DNA of 60,510 nucleotides from an uncultured Olsenella sp. (lineage in GTDB: Bacteria > Actinomycetota > Coriobacteriia > Coriobacteriales > Atopobiaceae): assembly GCA_900314495.1 (NCBI GenBank), contig OMVJ01000029.1, forward strand, positions 1 to 60,510, read 5' to 3'. The notes beneath the pieces were generated by a model that did not search any database, was not told where the DNA came from, and saw only the letters and a list, made by a program, of their open reading frames with translations. The translations under genes were made by a program, and so were the position numbers. This document shows, in pieces, positions 25,547 through 33,740 of the stretch. The number at the start of each line of letters is the position of its first letter. Position 1 is the stretch's first letter.

Positions 25547-26434
25547 TTATTCAAATGAGACAAAAGGTGCGTCCCCCTGTCTCATGGGGCTGCTCTGGCG
25601 GTAGGCGCGCGGGCTCTGGCCCACCATCTTAGTGAACCGGTATGAGAAGTTGCTCTCGCTGGAAAAGCCCACTTCGCGCGCAATCTGCGCCACGGGCTCA
25701 TCCGTCTCGGCCAAGAGCTCGCGTGCCTTCGTTATGCGGTAGCGCAGCAGGTAGTTGTAAGGCGACGTGCCCATCTGCCTCTTGAACAGCCGCATGAGGT
25801 AGGAGCTGCTCACATTGGCGGCCCCGGCCAGGTCGTCCACGGTGATGTCCTCGGCATAGCGCTCCTCCACCACGCGCATGGCGCGCTCCACGGGCTCTGC
25901 TTCTGCACCTTGCAGCGCACTTTCCGCAAGCTCCAGCGCCATGGCAGAGAGCAGCTCGTGAACTGCAAGACCGGTGCGAAGCGTTGATGGCACGCTTTCG
26001 CGTTGCACGTTGCTCTCAATTTCCTGGAAGCACTTTCGCGCAAAACTCTCATGCAGCTGCACGGGAGCCAACGTTGGCAGGCCCATCAGCTGCCCAATTG
26101 CCGCAACCCCCGCGCCATCCACGTGCGCCCACAGGTGGTCCCAGCGCGCAGAATCCAGCGCCGTGCCATAGCTCTGCGGCGACCGGCAGTCCATGAGCAG
26201 GGCCTGCCCCTTCTCCAACCGCACCTCCTGCCCGCCCTGCCGCACCAAGCCCGCGCCGTGCAGCGTGTAGAACACGATGAACGAGTTCTTGTTGGACCTA
26301 GCTGTTGTGAATCCGCGCAGCGCATAAAAGCAGCCAACTTCGGTGCAGTAGTAAGGCTGCACCAGCTCCTGTGGGCTGGGCGTTGACCGCAGCCAGGTGC
26401 TGTTTTTCTCCACGTCCAAATTGTATTGGAGCAC
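25547..26434 (-). CDS. AraC-family regulator of the rhamnose operon, repeat-encoded tail
   Basis: 295 residues from GTG 26434 (GGGGGTGAG site). N-terminal cupin-like sugar-sensing domain (LHGAGLVRQGGQEVRLEKG) and C-terminal double HTH (DLAGAANVSSSYLMRLFKRQ and IAREVGFSSESNFSYRFTKM). Divergent from rhaB, so a RhaS-like activator is likely. The last dozen residues, MRQGDAPFVSFE, are translated from the 27-bp repeat inserted at the 3' end; the natural end was probably near YRQSSP. Candidate binding sites GGTGCAA lie at 26478, 26527 and 26569. Confidence 0.9.
   Translation of the reverse strand: MLQYNLDVEKNSTWLRSTPSPQELVQPYYCTEVGCFYALRGFTTARSNKNSFIVFYTLHGAGLVRQGGQEVRLEKGQALLMDCRSPQSYGTALDSARWDHLWAHVDGAGVAAIGQLMGLPTLAPVQLHESFARKCFQEIESNVQRESVPSTLRTGLAVHELLSAMALELAESALQGAEAEPVERAMRVVEERYAEDITVDDLAGAANVSSSYLMRLFKRQMGTSPYNYLLRYRITKARELLAETDEPVAQIAREVGFSSESNFSYRFTKMVGQSPRAYRQSSPMRQGDAPFVSFE
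25557..25583. repeat. 27-bp repeat unit inside the AraC 3' end
   Basis: GAGACAAAAGGTGCG...CTGTCTC; read in frame by the AraC gene on the opposite strand. Confidence 0.85.
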
Positions 26435-26477
26435 GGCGACTCACCCCCGTTCTGAGGCAGTTCGTTTTTTCGAAACT

Positions 26478-26575
26478 TTGCACCAGTTTAACGAATGGAT
26501 TTCCCATAAAACAGCACGTAGTCTTGGGTGCAACGAAAAGCGAAAGAACAAGCCACTCATTCGAATGCGGTGCAA
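26478..26575. promoter_or_regulatory. Three GGTGCAA half-sites upstream of rhaB
   Basis: TTGCACC (26478-26484), GGTGCAA (26527-26533), GGTGCAA (26569-26575). The two direct copies are 42 bp apart, four helix turns. Candidate AraC/RhaS binding sites. Confidence 0.45.
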
Positions 26576-26609
26576 CTGCACAGTGGGTGGCAAAGCGAGG
26601 GGGAGCAGC

Positions 26610-28043
26610 ATGAGCGCACGGCATTTGGCAATTGACATCGGGGCGTCCAGCGGCCGCCACATTGTGGGCGAGGTCGTGGACGGCAAGATGCAGCTGACCG
26701 AGGTCTACCGGTTTGAGAACAAACTGGTGCAAAAGAACGGTCACCTCTGCTGGGACATCGACGCCCTTTTCCAGAACGTGCTGGCAGGCCTGGCTGCCGC
26801 ACGCGAGCAGGGTCTGACGCCGGACACCATCGGCATCGACACCTGGGCCGTGGACTTCGTCCTTCTGGACGCGGACGGCAACCGCCTGGGCGACGCCGTG
26901 GGCTACCGCGACTCCCGCACCGACGGCGTCCGCGAGGAGCTGGAGCGCAACCGCGTGCTCAGCTTTGCCGAGCAGTACGCGCGCACCGGCATCCAATACC
27001 AGAAGTTCAACACCGCCTACCAGCTGTACGCCCTGAAGCGAGAGCACCCGGAGCAGCTTGCGGCCGCGGACAAGTTCCTCATGATCCCGGACTACCTCAA
27101 CTACCTGCTCACGGGCGTCGCCGCCAACGAGTACACCAACGCCAGCACCACGGCGCTGGTGAACGCCGAGTCCCTGACCTGGGACAACGAGCTCATCTCT
27201 CGCCTTGGTCTGCCGCGCCGCATCTTCCAGACCATGCGCATGCCCGGCAGCGCGCTCGGCAAGTTTTCTGCGAGCGTCGCGGAGCAGGTGGGCTACAGCG
27301 CAACCGTCATCCTGCCCGCCACGCACGACACCGGCTCCGCTTGGCTGGCCGTGCCCGCCCGCGACGACCAGGCCGTCTACCTCAGCTCCGGCACCTGGAG
27401 CCTGGTTGGCACGGAGAACCTGGCCGCCATCACCACGCCGGCTTCCGCCGCGGCCAACTTCACCAACGAGGGTGGCTACGACCGCCGCTTCCGCTACCTC
27501 AAGAACATCATGGGCCTGTGGATGATCCAGAACGTCCGCCGCGAGCTGAGCGAACGCTACGGCGAGGCCCCCAGCTGGGGCAAGCTGGTGGAGGAGGCCG
27601 AGGCCGCGCGCGCCGCGGGCTTCGCCGCCCAGGTGGACGTGGATGACCCCCAGTTCCTGGCGCCGGAGTCCATGGTGGAGCAGATTCGCTCCTGCTGCGC
27701 CCAGACGGGCCAGCCCGTGCCGCAGACCGACGGCCAGGTCGCCCTGGTGGTGTACGACTCGCTGGCGGCAGACTACGCGCGCGCCGTGCGCGACCTGGAG
27801 GCCCTGACCGGCAAGCTATACACCAGCATCAACATCGTTGGCGGCGGCTCCAACAACCAGTACCTCAACCAGGCAACCGCCAACGCCTGCGGCCTGCCCG
27901 TCTTTGCCGGTCCCACCGAGGGCACGGCCCTGGGCAACCTCATGGTGCAGTTCATTCAGGCAGGAGAGTACGCGGACCTGGCAGCCGCGCGCGCAGCAAT
28001 CAAGCAGAGCTTCGAAATCAAGGAGGTCCTTCCCTCATGCTAG
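26610..28043 (+). CDS. rhaB: Rhamnulokinase
   Basis: 477 residues from ATG 26610 (GAGGGGGAGCA site). FGGY carbohydrate kinase: N-terminal phosphate loop LAIDIGASSGRH, the conserved GIDTWAVDFVLLD block, YRDSRTDG, and C-terminal SSGTWSLVG and NIVGGGSNNQYLNQ. The W of GIDTWAVDF is typical of rhamnulokinase. Phosphorylates L-rhamnulose to L-rhamnulose-1-phosphate. First gene of a three-gene operon; it overlaps the isomerase by 7 bp. Confidence 0.93.
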   Translation: MSARHLAIDIGASSGRHIVGEVVDGKMQLTEVYRFENKLVQKNGHLCWDIDALFQNVLAGLAAAREQGLTPDTIGIDTWAVDFVLLDADGNRLGDAVGYRDSRTDGVREELERNRVLSFAEQYARTGIQYQKFNTAYQLYALKREHPEQLAAADKFLMIPDYLNYLLTGVAANEYTNASTTALVNAESLTWDNELISRLGLPRRIFQTMRMPGSALGKFSASVAEQVGYSATVILPATHDTGSAWLAVPARDDQAVYLSSGTWSLVGTENLAAITTPASAAANFTNEGGYDRRFRYLKNIMGLWMIQNVRRELSERYGEAPSWGKLVEEAEAARAAGFAAQVDVDDPQFLAPESMVEQIRSCCAQTGQPVPQTDGQVALVVYDSLAADYARAVRDLEALTGKLYTSINIVGGGSNNQYLNQATANACGLPVFAGPTEGTALGNLMVQFIQAGEYADLAAARAAIKQSFEIKEVLPSC

Positions 28044-29455
28044 TAGAGACCAAGGCCAAGGTCGGCGTCTTCTCCATTGCGCTCGGCGCCTACCTTCCAC
28101 AGTTCCCCCAGCTCGTCCCCGAATTCGAGTCCCAATACGCAGACTTCAAGGCATCCCTGCCCACCACCGTGGAGGTCGTTGATGGCGGCCTCGTGACCAC
28201 CAAGGAGGCCGCCGCTGCAGCTGGCGACAAGTTCCGTGCAGCCGACGTGGACCTCGTTTTCATGCAGCTGCTTACCTATGCAACCAGCTACAACATGCTG
28301 CCAGCCATTCGTGACCTCAATGTTCCCGTGGTGCTGGTTAACCTGCAGAAGGTCCGCTGCCTGGACTTTGCCACCGCCGGCACGGCCGAGTGGCTGGGCA
28401 TTGGCTACGCGGGCGGCGCCGTGGGCGAGATGGTGGCCGACCTCAACCGCGCCGGCAAGCGCCACGCCGTCATCACCGGCGTGCAGGGCGACGACCCCGA
28501 GGTCAAGGCCCAGATAGAGGACTGGTGCCGCGCCGCCCAGGTCCGCCGTCGCTTCCGTAACACCAACCTGGCGCAGATCGGCCGCCCCTACCCCGGCATG
28601 ATGGACCTCTACATCGACGAGACCAATCTCTACAACCGCATGGGCGTCTACACCAAGCAGTTTGACTGGGAGAAGATGTGGGCCATCGCGGACGACGTCA
28701 CCGACGAGGCCGCCATTGCCGCCGAGGTTGCGCAGATTCACGACACCTTTGATGTGCTGGGCGAGTACGACGAGAAGGACATCCACGAGATGGCCCGCTA
28801 CGTCCTGGCCTTTGAGCAGTGGGTGCGCGACGAGAACCTGGGCTTCGTGGCCAGCCACTACGACGGCTTTGCCCAGGGCAAGGCGGGCGTGCTGGACAGC
28901 ATGCTGATCCCGGCCTTCTCCATGCTCATCAAGCAGGGCGTTGCCTGCGCCGTCGAGGGTGACATCAAGGTCGCCCTGGGTATGAGCATCATGAAGACCA
29001 TCTCCGGCGCCTGCCAGCTCTCCGAGTTCTACACCTTCGACTTTAACGACGACGTGGTGCTCATTGGCCACTCCGGCTCCGGTGACGCGGACTTCTCCAC
29101 CGCGCGCAAGGCGAGCATGGAGATCGTGCCCGTGTTCCACGGCAAGGCGGGCGGCGGCTTCCTCACGCGCTTCTACCCCAAGCCTGGCCCCGTCACCTAC
29201 CTGGGCATCACCCAGGACGCGGACGGCCACTTCAAGTTCGTGGCCAGCGAGGGCGTCATTGAGGACGGCCCCACGCTGGGCAACGGCGACACCACCTTCC
29301 GCACGCGCTTCTCCATTGGCGCGCGCGAGTGGAACAACCGCTGGTGCGAGGCTGGCCCCACCCACCATTACGCCGCAGCTCAGGGCAGGTATATCGACAC
29401 GATTCTTAAGGTCGCGAAGATTCTGGACGTGCCCGTGGAGGTCATCTGCAGGTAG
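28037..29455 (+). CDS. L-fucose/L-arabinose isomerase-fold protein, probable rhamnose isomerase
   Basis: 472 residues, AAGGAGG site. N-terminal Rossmann-like domains begin KVGVFSIALGAYLPQFPQL, with SYNMLPAIRDLNVPVVLVNLQ; the C-terminal half has a beta-barrel segment with VLIGHSGSGDADFS and PVFHGKAGGGF. This is the FucI/AraA fold rather than the RhaA (xylose-isomerase-like) fold. Its place between rhaB and rhaD implies that it performs the missing first step, L-rhamnose to L-rhamnulose. This is a non-orthologous replacement by inference; it could also act on a related 6-deoxyhexose. Confidence 0.82.
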   Translation: MLVETKAKVGVFSIALGAYLPQFPQLVPEFESQYADFKASLPTTVEVVDGGLVTTKEAAAAAGDKFRAADVDLVFMQLLTYATSYNMLPAIRDLNVPVVLVNLQKVRCLDFATAGTAEWLGIGYAGGAVGEMVADLNRAGKRHAVITGVQGDDPEVKAQIEDWCRAAQVRRRFRNTNLAQIGRPYPGMMDLYIDETNLYNRMGVYTKQFDWEKMWAIADDVTDEAAIAAEVAQIHDTFDVLGEYDEKDIHEMARYVLAFEQWVRDENLGFVASHYDGFAQGKAGVLDSMLIPAFSMLIKQGVACAVEGDIKVALGMSIMKTISGACQLSEFYTFDFNDDVVLIGHSGSGDADFSTARKASMEIVPVFHGKAGGGFLTRFYPKPGPVTYLGITQDADGHFKFVASEGVIEDGPTLGNGDTTFRTRFSIGAREWNNRWCEAGPTHHYAAAQGRYIDTILKVAKILDVPVEVICR

Positions 29456-29614
29456 GTGCAAGCGGGCGGCAAGCTCCCAGCAAGCTGGCGGCAAGAAGTG
29501 CGCCACGGCAGTTACGTGCAAGCAGCCGGAAAAGACCGGCAAGAAATAGGCAAGCGATTGGCAAGTTTCAAAGGTTGGCCCCGCGGAAGGGGCCGCAAGA
29601 GAGAGGCAAGAAAG

Positions 29615-30442
29615 ATGGCAGTTGAGGATCTTGAGTTTGTTAAGGGCTTCTGCAGGATGTGCGATGACGGCTGGCTGCAGGGTTGGCACGAGCGCAACGG
29701 CGGCAACCTGACCTATCTGCTGGATGACACGGAGGTTGCAGCTGCCAAGCCGGAATTTGGCGAGCCCCGCGAGTGGGTCAACATGGGCGTAACTGACACC
29801 ACGCTGGCCGGCCGCTATTTCCTCTCCACCGGCTCCGGCAAATATATGCGCAACGTTGCCGGCGACCCCGCCCACAACATCGGCATCGTGGAGATCAACG
29901 CCGAAGGCAGCGCCTACCGCATTGTTTGGGGCCTGCTCGAGGGCGCCAAGCCCACCAGCGAGTTCCCCAGCCACTACATGAACCACTGCGTGCGCTTTTC
30001 CGCCGACCCCACCAACCGCGTGATTTACCACTCTCACACCCCGGGCGTCATTGAGATGAGCTTCATTGTGCCGCTTGAGGACCGCGCCTTCAGCCGCATC
30101 CTGTGGCAGATGATGACCGAGTGCGTGGTCGTGTTCCCGGCCGGCGTGGGCGTGGTGCCTTGGATGGTCCCCGGCGGCGCGGACATTGCCAAGGCCACCA
30201 GCGACCTCATGAAGAAGTACACCGCGGCGGTTTGGGCGCACCACGGTTTGTTCGTGAGCGGCCCCGACTTTGATACCGCATTTGGCCTCGCTCACACCAT
30301 CGAGAAGGCCGCCGAGCTCTACATTGCGGCGCGCGCGGCAAACGGCGGCTCCGACAAGTTCCTGAACGTCATTTCCGACCAGGGCCTGAAGGACACCTGC
30401 CGCGACTTCGGCATTCAGATCAACGAGGACTTCGTGGACTAG
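29615..30442 (+). CDS. rhaD: Rhamnulose-1-phosphate aldolase
   Basis: 275 residues from ATG 29615 (GAGAGG site). Class II aldolase/adducin fold, with the Zn-binding HSHTPG motif, then WAHHGLF giving the third His and the general-base Glu in FCRMCDDGW...HERNGGNLTY. Splits rhamnulose-1-phosphate to dihydroxyacetone phosphate and L-lactaldehyde. The 160-bp spacer after the isomerase carries no gene. Terminated by the hairpin at 30493. Confidence 0.93.
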   Translation: MAVEDLEFVKGFCRMCDDGWLQGWHERNGGNLTYLLDDTEVAAAKPEFGEPREWVNMGVTDTTLAGRYFLSTGSGKYMRNVAGDPAHNIGIVEINAEGSAYRIVWGLLEGAKPTSEFPSHYMNHCVRFSADPTNRVIYHSHTPGVIEMSFIVPLEDRAFSRILWQMMTECVVVFPAGVGVVPWMVPGGADIAKATSDLMKKYTAAVWAHHGLFVSGPDFDTAFGLAHTIEKAAELYIAARAANGGSDKFLNVISDQGLKDTCRDFGIQINEDFVD

Positions 30443-30443
30443 C

Positions 30444-30474
30444 GTGTCAATGGGGGACGTTTCCCTTCTGACAC
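30444..30474. repeat. Variant palindromic repeat (ACGTTTCCC type)
   Basis: GTGTCAATGGGGGACG...TTCTGACAC directly after rhaD. Confidence 0.65.
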
Positions 30475-30492
30475 AAACCTAGCTCAGCCGCT

Positions 30493-30526
30493 GAGGCTGG
30501 CTCCGGAATTCATCGGAGCCAGCCTC
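30493..30526. terminator. Bidirectional terminator hairpin between rhaD and metA
   Basis: 13-bp perfect stem, GAGGCTGGCTCCG (30493-30505) with CGGAGCCAGCCTC (30514-30526), 8-base loop. No long T-run, but it separates convergent genes. Confidence 0.65.
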
Positions 30527-30539
30527 GGTGCTGTTCGCA

Positions 30540-30568
30540 TGACAAAAGAGAAACGTCCCCTTTTGTCA
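30540..30568. repeat. Variant palindromic repeat (ACGTTTCCC type, inverted)
   Basis: TGACAAAAGAGAAACG...TTTTGTCA, 3 bp beyond the metA stop, opposite in orientation to 30444-30474; with it the unit pair encloses the terminator. Confidence 0.65.
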
Positions 30569-30571
30569 CGG

Positions 30572-31537
30572 CTAGAACTTGTCGATCTCCTCGTCGGTGT
30601 CCGCGCGGAGCTTCTCAATCTCCTCCGGGATGCGCGTGCGGTCGTACGGCGTCATCTGGTACACCCAGTTGAGCCAGTTGCGGTACAGCAGGTTTGCGTG
30701 CGCGCGCCAGGTGAAGATGGGCTGGTTCTCCGGGTCGTCGTCCGGGAAGTAGTTCTCCGGAAGGTGGATGGGCAGGCCGGCGTGCATGTCACGCCAGAAC
30801 TCGTCCGCCAGGGTGTCTCGGCCGTACTCAAAGTGACCGGTCACGTAGATCTCGTGGAAGTCGCGCGTGGCAATGAGCGCCGGGCCGCTGGTGAAGCCCT
30901 CAGAAAGAACGTGCAGCTCAGGGTGGTTGGCCAGCTCGCTCACCTCAATGGCGGCGTGGCGCGAGTGCGGCATGTAGTGCACCTCGTCAAAGCCGTTGGT
31001 GAGGAAGTTGTACTCGTCGCACAGGCGCTGCGGGAACACGCCGAAGAGCTTCTGCCCCAGCGGCTTCTTGGGAATCTGGTACAGGTGCCACAGGCCAGCG
31101 AGCGCGCCCCAGCACAGGAACATGGTCGAGAACACGTGCGTCTGCGACCAATCAACAATTTCGCAGAACTCGTCCCAATAATCCACGGAATCGAACTCCA
31201 GGTGCTCCACGGGCGCGCCGGTGATGATCATGCCGTCGTAGAACTCGTCCTTGAGCTCGTCGAACGTCTGGTAGAACTTGACCAGGTGGTCCTCCGAGAC
31301 GTGCGTGGAGGTGTGGCTGCTCACGCGCATGAAGTCGCAGGTCACCTGCAGGGGCGACTTGGAGATGAGACGCAGAATCTGCGTCTCCGTCTCGATCTTC
31401 TTCGGCATGAGGTTGAGAATCACCACGTGCAGGGGGCGGATCTGCTGGCGCGTTGCCGCCTCTTCCTCCAGCGCGAAGATGCGCTCTCGGTGCAGTATTG
31501 TCTTCGCGGGAAGCCCGTCGGGAATGTTGATTGGCAT
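30572..31537 (-). CDS. metA: Homoserine O-acyltransferase (acetyl-type predicted)
   Basis: 321 residues from ATG 31537 (AGGAG site). MetA family: HVVILNLMPKKIETE, catalytic Cys in FLCWGA, GHFEYGRDTLADE with catalytic Glu and His. The acyl-donor loop is ITGAPVE: in published Bacillus cereus work a Glu at this position favours acetyl-CoA and a Gly (as in E. coli) succinyl-CoA, so this enzyme should be an O-acetyltransferase. First committed step of methionine synthesis. The leader contains hairpins but no recognised riboswitch. Confidence 0.92.
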   Translation of the reverse strand: MPINIPDGLPAKTILHRERIFALEEEAATRQQIRPLHVVILNLMPKKIETETQILRLISKSPLQVTCDFMRVSSHTSTHVSEDHLVKFYQTFDELKDEFYDGMIITGAPVEHLEFDSVDYWDEFCEIVDWSQTHVFSTMFLCWGALAGLWHLYQIPKKPLGQKLFGVFPQRLCDEYNFLTNGFDEVHYMPHSRHAAIEVSELANHPELHVLSEGFTSGPALIATRDFHEIYVTGHFEYGRDTLADEFWRDMHAGLPIHLPENYFPDDDPENQPIFTWRAHANLLYRNWLNWVYQMTPYDRTRIPEEIEKLRADTDEEIDKF

Positions 31538-31926
31538 GAAGCTTGCTCCTATCGGCACCTAGGTCGCAATTGCCTGGCGCCCGCTGGTAGGTGAGAAACA
31601 GATGAAGGCACGCCTTGCCGTGCGACTACGCCGCAGCAAGGCGCTTGGGCATTCGATCCATTCGCATCCAGCGCGTCATGCCTCAGGGCCTCCCAAGAAC
31701 CGCAGCCGCACAACCGCGCGGCTGGTAACCATTTCATTAACAGCATGCCACAGTATATCAAGACCCTCCGCCAACGCCCGCGTTCTCATGCCAACGCCGT
31801 CAAACCGCGACGCGGGAGGCCTTGCGACAGGCAGGCCATGCAAGAACGCCCACCGCCACCTGCAATTTCTCGTGAGAAAGCCGAGCAAGCTGGTTCTTGG
31901 CCGTAAGATGCGTGATACTTAGGCGC
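31538..31926. other. metA/helicase intergenic region with two hairpins
   Basis: 389 bp between divergent genes. On the metA side two inverted repeats: CGCCTTGC.../...GCAAGGCG (31611-31643) and CAGCCGC-N8-GCGGCTG (31703-31724). No gene is supported and no known SAM or T-box motif was recognised. Confidence 0.45.
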
Positions 31927-33684
31927 ATGGATACTTCAAAGTTTGCCGAGCTCGGGCTGAACGAGCACGTTCTTGAGGGCGTCGCCGCCCTCGGATTCAC
32001 CGAACCCACCCCCGTCCAGGCGCAGGCCATTCCCGTGGTCCTGCAAGGCCGCGACGTTGTTGCCTCCGCGCAAACGGGAACCGGCAAGACGGCTGCCTTC
32101 GCCCTGCCAGTTCTGCAGGTGATTGCAGCTGCCTCGCAGGCGGCTCGCATAAAGCAGCAGGAGCAGTTTGCCGCGGATGCCGAGAAGGCCGCGCAGGAGG
32201 CTGCCGCGCGCGAGCAGCTGGCTGCCAGCGCCGAGCCAGAACCAGTGGCGGCGCCCACCGAGCCCGCCGCCGAGCACGAAGAGTCTGCCCCGCTTGCGCA
32301 AGAGCCCAACAAGGCGGCTGCCGCGCCAGCGCCGGAGGCCACTCCCGTGGCCGAGCCCAGCGCAAAGCCCAAGCGCAGGCGCCGCAGGCACCACAAGGCC
32401 AAGACGGCACTGGATCCGCAGCCGCTGGACACGCAGGAAAAGCCACAGGAACCTGGTGACGACCAAGCGGAGGATTCTCCTTCTGGCCCCGACGTCCTGG
32501 CCGACGCGGCGCACCCCGAGCCGTCCATCTCCTTCTCGCCCGAGGAGGGCTCGCCCCACAAGCCCAAGCGCCGCCGTCGCAACAAGAAGCGCAAGCCCAA
32601 GAACGCCGCCGCGCGTCAGGACGCTCCGCAGGCTCCCGCCCACCCCTTCGGTCCCTTTGCCCTGGTCATCACCCCCACGCGCGAGCTGGCGCAGCAGATT
32701 GACAACGTGGTGTCAGTCGTGTGCAAGCACACCGACCAGCGCGCCGTCATCGTTATGGGTGGCACCAAGTTCGACCGCCAGATCAAGGAGCTGCAAGCTG
32801 GCTGCGACATGCTCGTGGCCACGCCCGGCCGTCTGATCGACCTCATGGAGCACGATCACGTGGACCTCTCGCAGGTGCAGGTGCTCGTCCTGGACGAGGC
32901 GGACCGCATGCTGGACATGGGCTTCTGGCCCAGCGTCCGCCGCATTGTGGCCGCGTGCCCCAAGGACCGCCAGACGCTGCTCTTCTCCGCCACCATCCCG
33001 CCCTCCATCAAGGGCACGGTGGACGCCATGCTGCGCGACCCCGTCAACATACAGATTGCACGCATCGGCGAGACGGCCGACACCGTGGAGGAGCACCTCT
33101 GCCCCGTGACCCAGGGCCAGAAGACCCCGCTGCTGGAGGCGCTGGTCCGCACGTACGGCCCCGAGCGCGTCCTTGTGTTCTGCCGCACCAAGCACCGCGT
33201 GGACGACGTATCCAAGTTCCTTGGGAGCGCCGGCTTCGAGGTGGACGTGATGCACGCGGACCGCTCGCAGAAGGACCGCGAGCGCGCCCTAGCCAAGTTC
33301 CGCGCAGGCAAGTGCCAGATTCTTGTGGCCACCGACGTCATGTCCCGCGGCATCGACGTCAGCGGCATCGACGCCGTGGTGAACTTCGACGTCCCCATGG
33401 ACCCAGAGGACTACGTGCACCGCATTGGCCGCACCGGCCGCGCGGGCCACACCGGCCAGGCCTTCACCTTCGTGGCGCCGGACGAGATCAGCCAGCTGCG
33501 CGAGGTGGAGTATTTCACTGGCAAGCTGGTGCCCACGTGGGACTTGGAGGGCTTCGTATACGATTCCGCGCGCATCGTCCCAAACGCCGACAGATCCACA
33601 AAGCGGCCGACGCGCACCATGTTCAGCGGCATGCGCTCGCGCGGCCGCGGCATCAGTGCCGGCAGGTACGGCCGGCACTACTAG
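31927..33684 (+). CDS. DEAD-box RNA helicase (RhlE-like) with large internal insertion
   Basis: 585 residues from ATG 31927. Q-motif (F6...PTPVQAQAIP), Walker A AQTGTGKT (48-55), Ia TPTRELAQQI (from 249), DEAD at 323-326, SAT, then the second RecA domain with VLVFCRTKHRVDDVSKFL and HRIGRTGRAGH. About 175 residues (67-243) are inserted between motif I and Ia: Ala/Glu/Pro-rich, with two basic patches KPKRRRRRHHK and KPKRRRRNKKRKPK. In this family that gap is normally short, so the insertion, probably disordered and RNA-binding, is unusual. An ATP-dependent helicase in RNA or ribosome processing. Confidence 0.93.
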   Translation: MDTSKFAELGLNEHVLEGVAALGFTEPTPVQAQAIPVVLQGRDVVASAQTGTGKTAAFALPVLQVIAAASQAARIKQQEQFAADAEKAAQEAAAREQLAASAEPEPVAAPTEPAAEHEESAPLAQEPNKAAAAPAPEATPVAEPSAKPKRRRRRHHKAKTALDPQPLDTQEKPQEPGDDQAEDSPSGPDVLADAAHPEPSISFSPEEGSPHKPKRRRRNKKRKPKNAAARQDAPQAPAHPFGPFALVITPTRELAQQIDNVVSVVCKHTDQRAVIVMGGTKFDRQIKELQAGCDMLVATPGRLIDLMEHDHVDLSQVQVLVLDEADRMLDMGFWPSVRRIVAACPKDRQTLLFSATIPPSIKGTVDAMLRDPVNIQIARIGETADTVEEHLCPVTQGQKTPLLEALVRTYGPERVLVFCRTKHRVDDVSKFLGSAGFEVDVMHADRSQKDRERALAKFRAGKCQILVATDVMSRGIDVSGIDAVVNFDVPMDPEDYVHRIGRTGRAGHTGQAFTFVAPDEISQLREVEYFTGKLVPTWDLEGFVYDSARIVPNADRSTKRPTRTMFSGMRSRGRGISAGRYGRHY

Positions 33685-33740
33685 GGAGCACGGCAAGGCC
33701 GCGGGACCGCGGGACCGCGGCTCTCTCGGCCCTGCAATCA

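Noticed and set aside
28040-30295. Long antisense open frame (751 codons) over the rhamnose operon
   Set aside because: Antisense shadow of GC-rich genes with strong codon bias; no ribosome site or known domain.
31538-31926. SAM riboswitch in the metA leader
   Set aside because: Hairpins exist but none fits the SAM-I, II or IV core; no support.
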